Shown here one piece after another: positions 16,789 to 18,016 of a stretch of 18,016 nucleotides of DNA. Numbering within the stretch: the stretch's first letter is position 1; every line of letters starts with the position of its first letter. The notes below the pieces were generated by a model. It made no database searches. It was not told the DNA's origin and saw only the letters and a program-made list of their open reading frames with translations. The stretch lies in contig NZ_JBEZFP010000178.1 in assembly GCF_040649515.1 (NCBI RefSeq), positions 1 through 18,016 on the forward strand. The letters run 5' to 3'. The translations under genes and the position numbers were made by a program. The DNA comes from Yinghuangia elevatio (GTDB taxonomy: Bacteria > Actinomycetota > Actinomycetes > Streptomycetales > Streptomycetaceae).

Positions 16789-17946
16789 ATGCCCACGTTG
16801 GACGAGGCCCTCCTGCGGAGCCTCACCCCGAGCGTGCTCGGTGTCCTCTGCCGCCGCGGAGCCGACTTCGCGGCGGCAGAGGACGCCGTACAGGACGCAC
16901 TGGTCGAGGCGGTCCGCGTCTGGCCGACCGACACACCTCGGGACCCCAAGGCATGGCTCATCACCGTCGCCTGGCGCAAGTTCCTCGACGCCACCCGGTC
17001 GGACGCCTCCCGCCGCCGCCGTGAGGACCTGGTCGAAGAGGAGCCGACCCCCGGGCCTGCGCCGGACGCGGACGACACGCTCCAGCTGTACTTCCTCTGC
17101 GCACACCCGTCGCTGACCCCGTCATCGGCCGTCGCACTCACCCTGCGTGCCGTCGGCGGGCTGACCACGCGCCAAATCGCCCAGGCCTACCTGGTCCCGG
17201 AAGCGACCATGGCGCAACGCATCAGCCGCGCCAAGCGCACGGTCTCCGGCGTACGTTTCGACCAACCGGGAGACGTCGCCACCGTTCTGCGCGTCCTCTA
17301 CCTCGTCTTCAACGAGGGCTACTCGGGTGACGTCGACCTCGCCGCCGAGGCCATCCGGCTCACCCGGCAGCTCGCGGCCGCGATCGACCATCCGGAAGTC
17401 GCCGGGCTGCTCGCCCTCATGCTGCTGCACCACGCCCGCCGGGCCTCGCGAACAGCCCCAGACGGCACGCTGGTCCCACTGGCCGAACAGGACCGCGGCC
17501 GCTGGGACACCAAGCTCATCGCGGAAGGCGTGGTGATCCTCCAGAGCGCACTCGCCCTCGACCGCCTGGGCGAGTTCCAGGCGCAGGCCGCCGTCGCCGC
17601 GCTTCACGCCGACGCGCAGACCGCCGAGGAGACGGACTGGGTGCAGATCGTCGAGTGGTACGACGAACTGGCCGCCCTGACCGACAGCCCCGTCGTACGC
17701 CTCAACCGCGCAGTGGCGGTAGGCGAAGCCGACGGGCCGCAGGCCGGACTCAAGGCGCTTGCCGAATTGGACGACAACTCACTGCCCCGATACACCGCCG
17801 TCGCCGCCTATCTGCACGCGCAGGCGGGCGATCTGGAGGTGGCGTCGGCGCTTTACGTCGAGGCGGCGCAAAAGGCGTCCAACCTCGCCGAGCGCGCCCA
17901 CCTGACGCGCCAGGCCGCCCGAATCAACGTCGGCCGACGCCTTTGA
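16789..17946 (+). CDS. ECF42-type RNA polymerase sigma factor with C-terminal extension
   Basis: The protein has 385 residues. The sigma-2 region spans about 5-80 (GADFAAAEDAVQDALVEAV, then DPKAWLITVAWRKFLDATRS). The sigma-4 region spans about 96-152 (ALTLRAVGGLTTRQIAQAYL, then MAQRISRAKRTV). An extension of about 225 residues is helical and TPR-like, with family motifs VLYLVFNEGYSG, EAIRLTRQL, LLALMLLHHARRASR, LVPLAEQDRGRWD and RLNRAVAVGE. This architecture next to a DGPF gene identifies the ECF42 group, which lacks a classical anti-sigma factor. The extension is thought to be needed for activity. The inducing signal is unknown. Start: ATG at 16789, with GGAG 11 bases upstream. A GTG at 16777 overlapping the DGPF stop codon (GTGA) would add four residues. 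Confidence 0.93.
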   Translation: MPTLDEALLRSLTPSVLGVLCRRGADFAAAEDAVQDALVEAVRVWPTDTPRDPKAWLITVAWRKFLDATRSDASRRRREDLVEEEPTPGPAPDADDTLQLYFLCAHPSLTPSSAVALTLRAVGGLTTRQIAQAYLVPEATMAQRISRAKRTVSGVRFDQPGDVATVLRVLYLVFNEGYSGDVDLAAEAIRLTRQLAAAIDHPEVAGLLALMLLHHARRASRTAPDGTLVPLAEQDRGRWDTKLIAEGVVILQSALALDRLGEFQAQAAVAALHADAQTAEETDWVQIVEWYDELAALTDSPVVRLNRAVAVGEADGPQAGLKALAELDDNSLPRYTAVAAYLHAQAGDLEVASALYVEAAQKASNLAERAHLTRQAARINVGRRL

Positions 17947-17993
17947 CGCGTACGGAGTCGACGTACGAGCAAAAGAACCCACAAACGCAAGTA

Positions 17994-18016
17994 GGCCCCC
18001 TCCACAGGAGGGGGCC
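17994..18016 (+). terminator. Perfect 10-bp hairpin after the ECF operon
   Basis: GGCCCCCTCC (17994-18003) and GGAGGGGGCC (18007-18016) pair perfectly around a 3-base loop, 48 bases after the sigma factor stop codon. The very stable GC stem is typical of actinobacterial terminators. Any T-tract lies beyond the window edge. It may also serve a convergent gene outside the window. Confidence 0.85.

Overview
The window is high-GC actinobacterial DNA with strong third-position GC bias, frequent GTG starts and many 4-base start/stop overlaps. Gene content and order (hpf, a ComF-type gene, lpqB, mtrB, mtrA, mtnA) point to a member of the Streptomycetaceae. The genus cannot be fixed from the sequence alone.

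Region 1 (about 1-7955, minus strand) reads mtnA > mtrA > mtrB > lpqB, then a degraded insertion-sequence patch, then a ComF-type phosphoribosyltransferase and the long ribosome hibernation factor hpf. mtrA-mtrB-lpqB is the conserved actinobacterial envelope and cell-cycle signalling unit: response regulator, sensor kinase and kinase-associated lipoprotein. The methionine-salvage isomerase mtnA overlaps mtrA by 4 bases and is probably co-transcribed with it. Between lpqB and comF lie the 3' end of an IS5-type transposase gene and two diverged direct copies of a sequence of about 66 bp. The ComF frame reads about 119 bases into hpf.

Region 2 (8127-14295, plus strand), divergent from mtnA, is one tightly packed operon: a proline/alanine-rich multi-pass membrane protein, a DUF4129 protein, a DUF4350 protein, a MoxR-type AAA+ ATPase, a possible 31-codon micro-ORF and a DUF58 protein. 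Every junction is a GTGA or ATGA overlap. This is a widespread but functionally obscure MoxR/DUF58 membrane-associated module.

Region 3 (14272-18016) looks accessory. A small HATPase-fold protein (minus strand) overlaps the DUF58 gene tail to tail. It is divergent from a helix-turn-helix regulator with a long helical C-terminal region. Next comes a two-gene operon encoding a DGPF/YCII-like protein and an ECF sigma factor with a C-terminal helical extension, the ECF42 arrangement. A TGTCGA-17 bp-CGTC element lies upstream and fits an autoregulated ECF42 promoter. The window closes with a perfect 10-bp hairpin.

No RNA genes, CRISPR arrays or complete mobile elements were seen.
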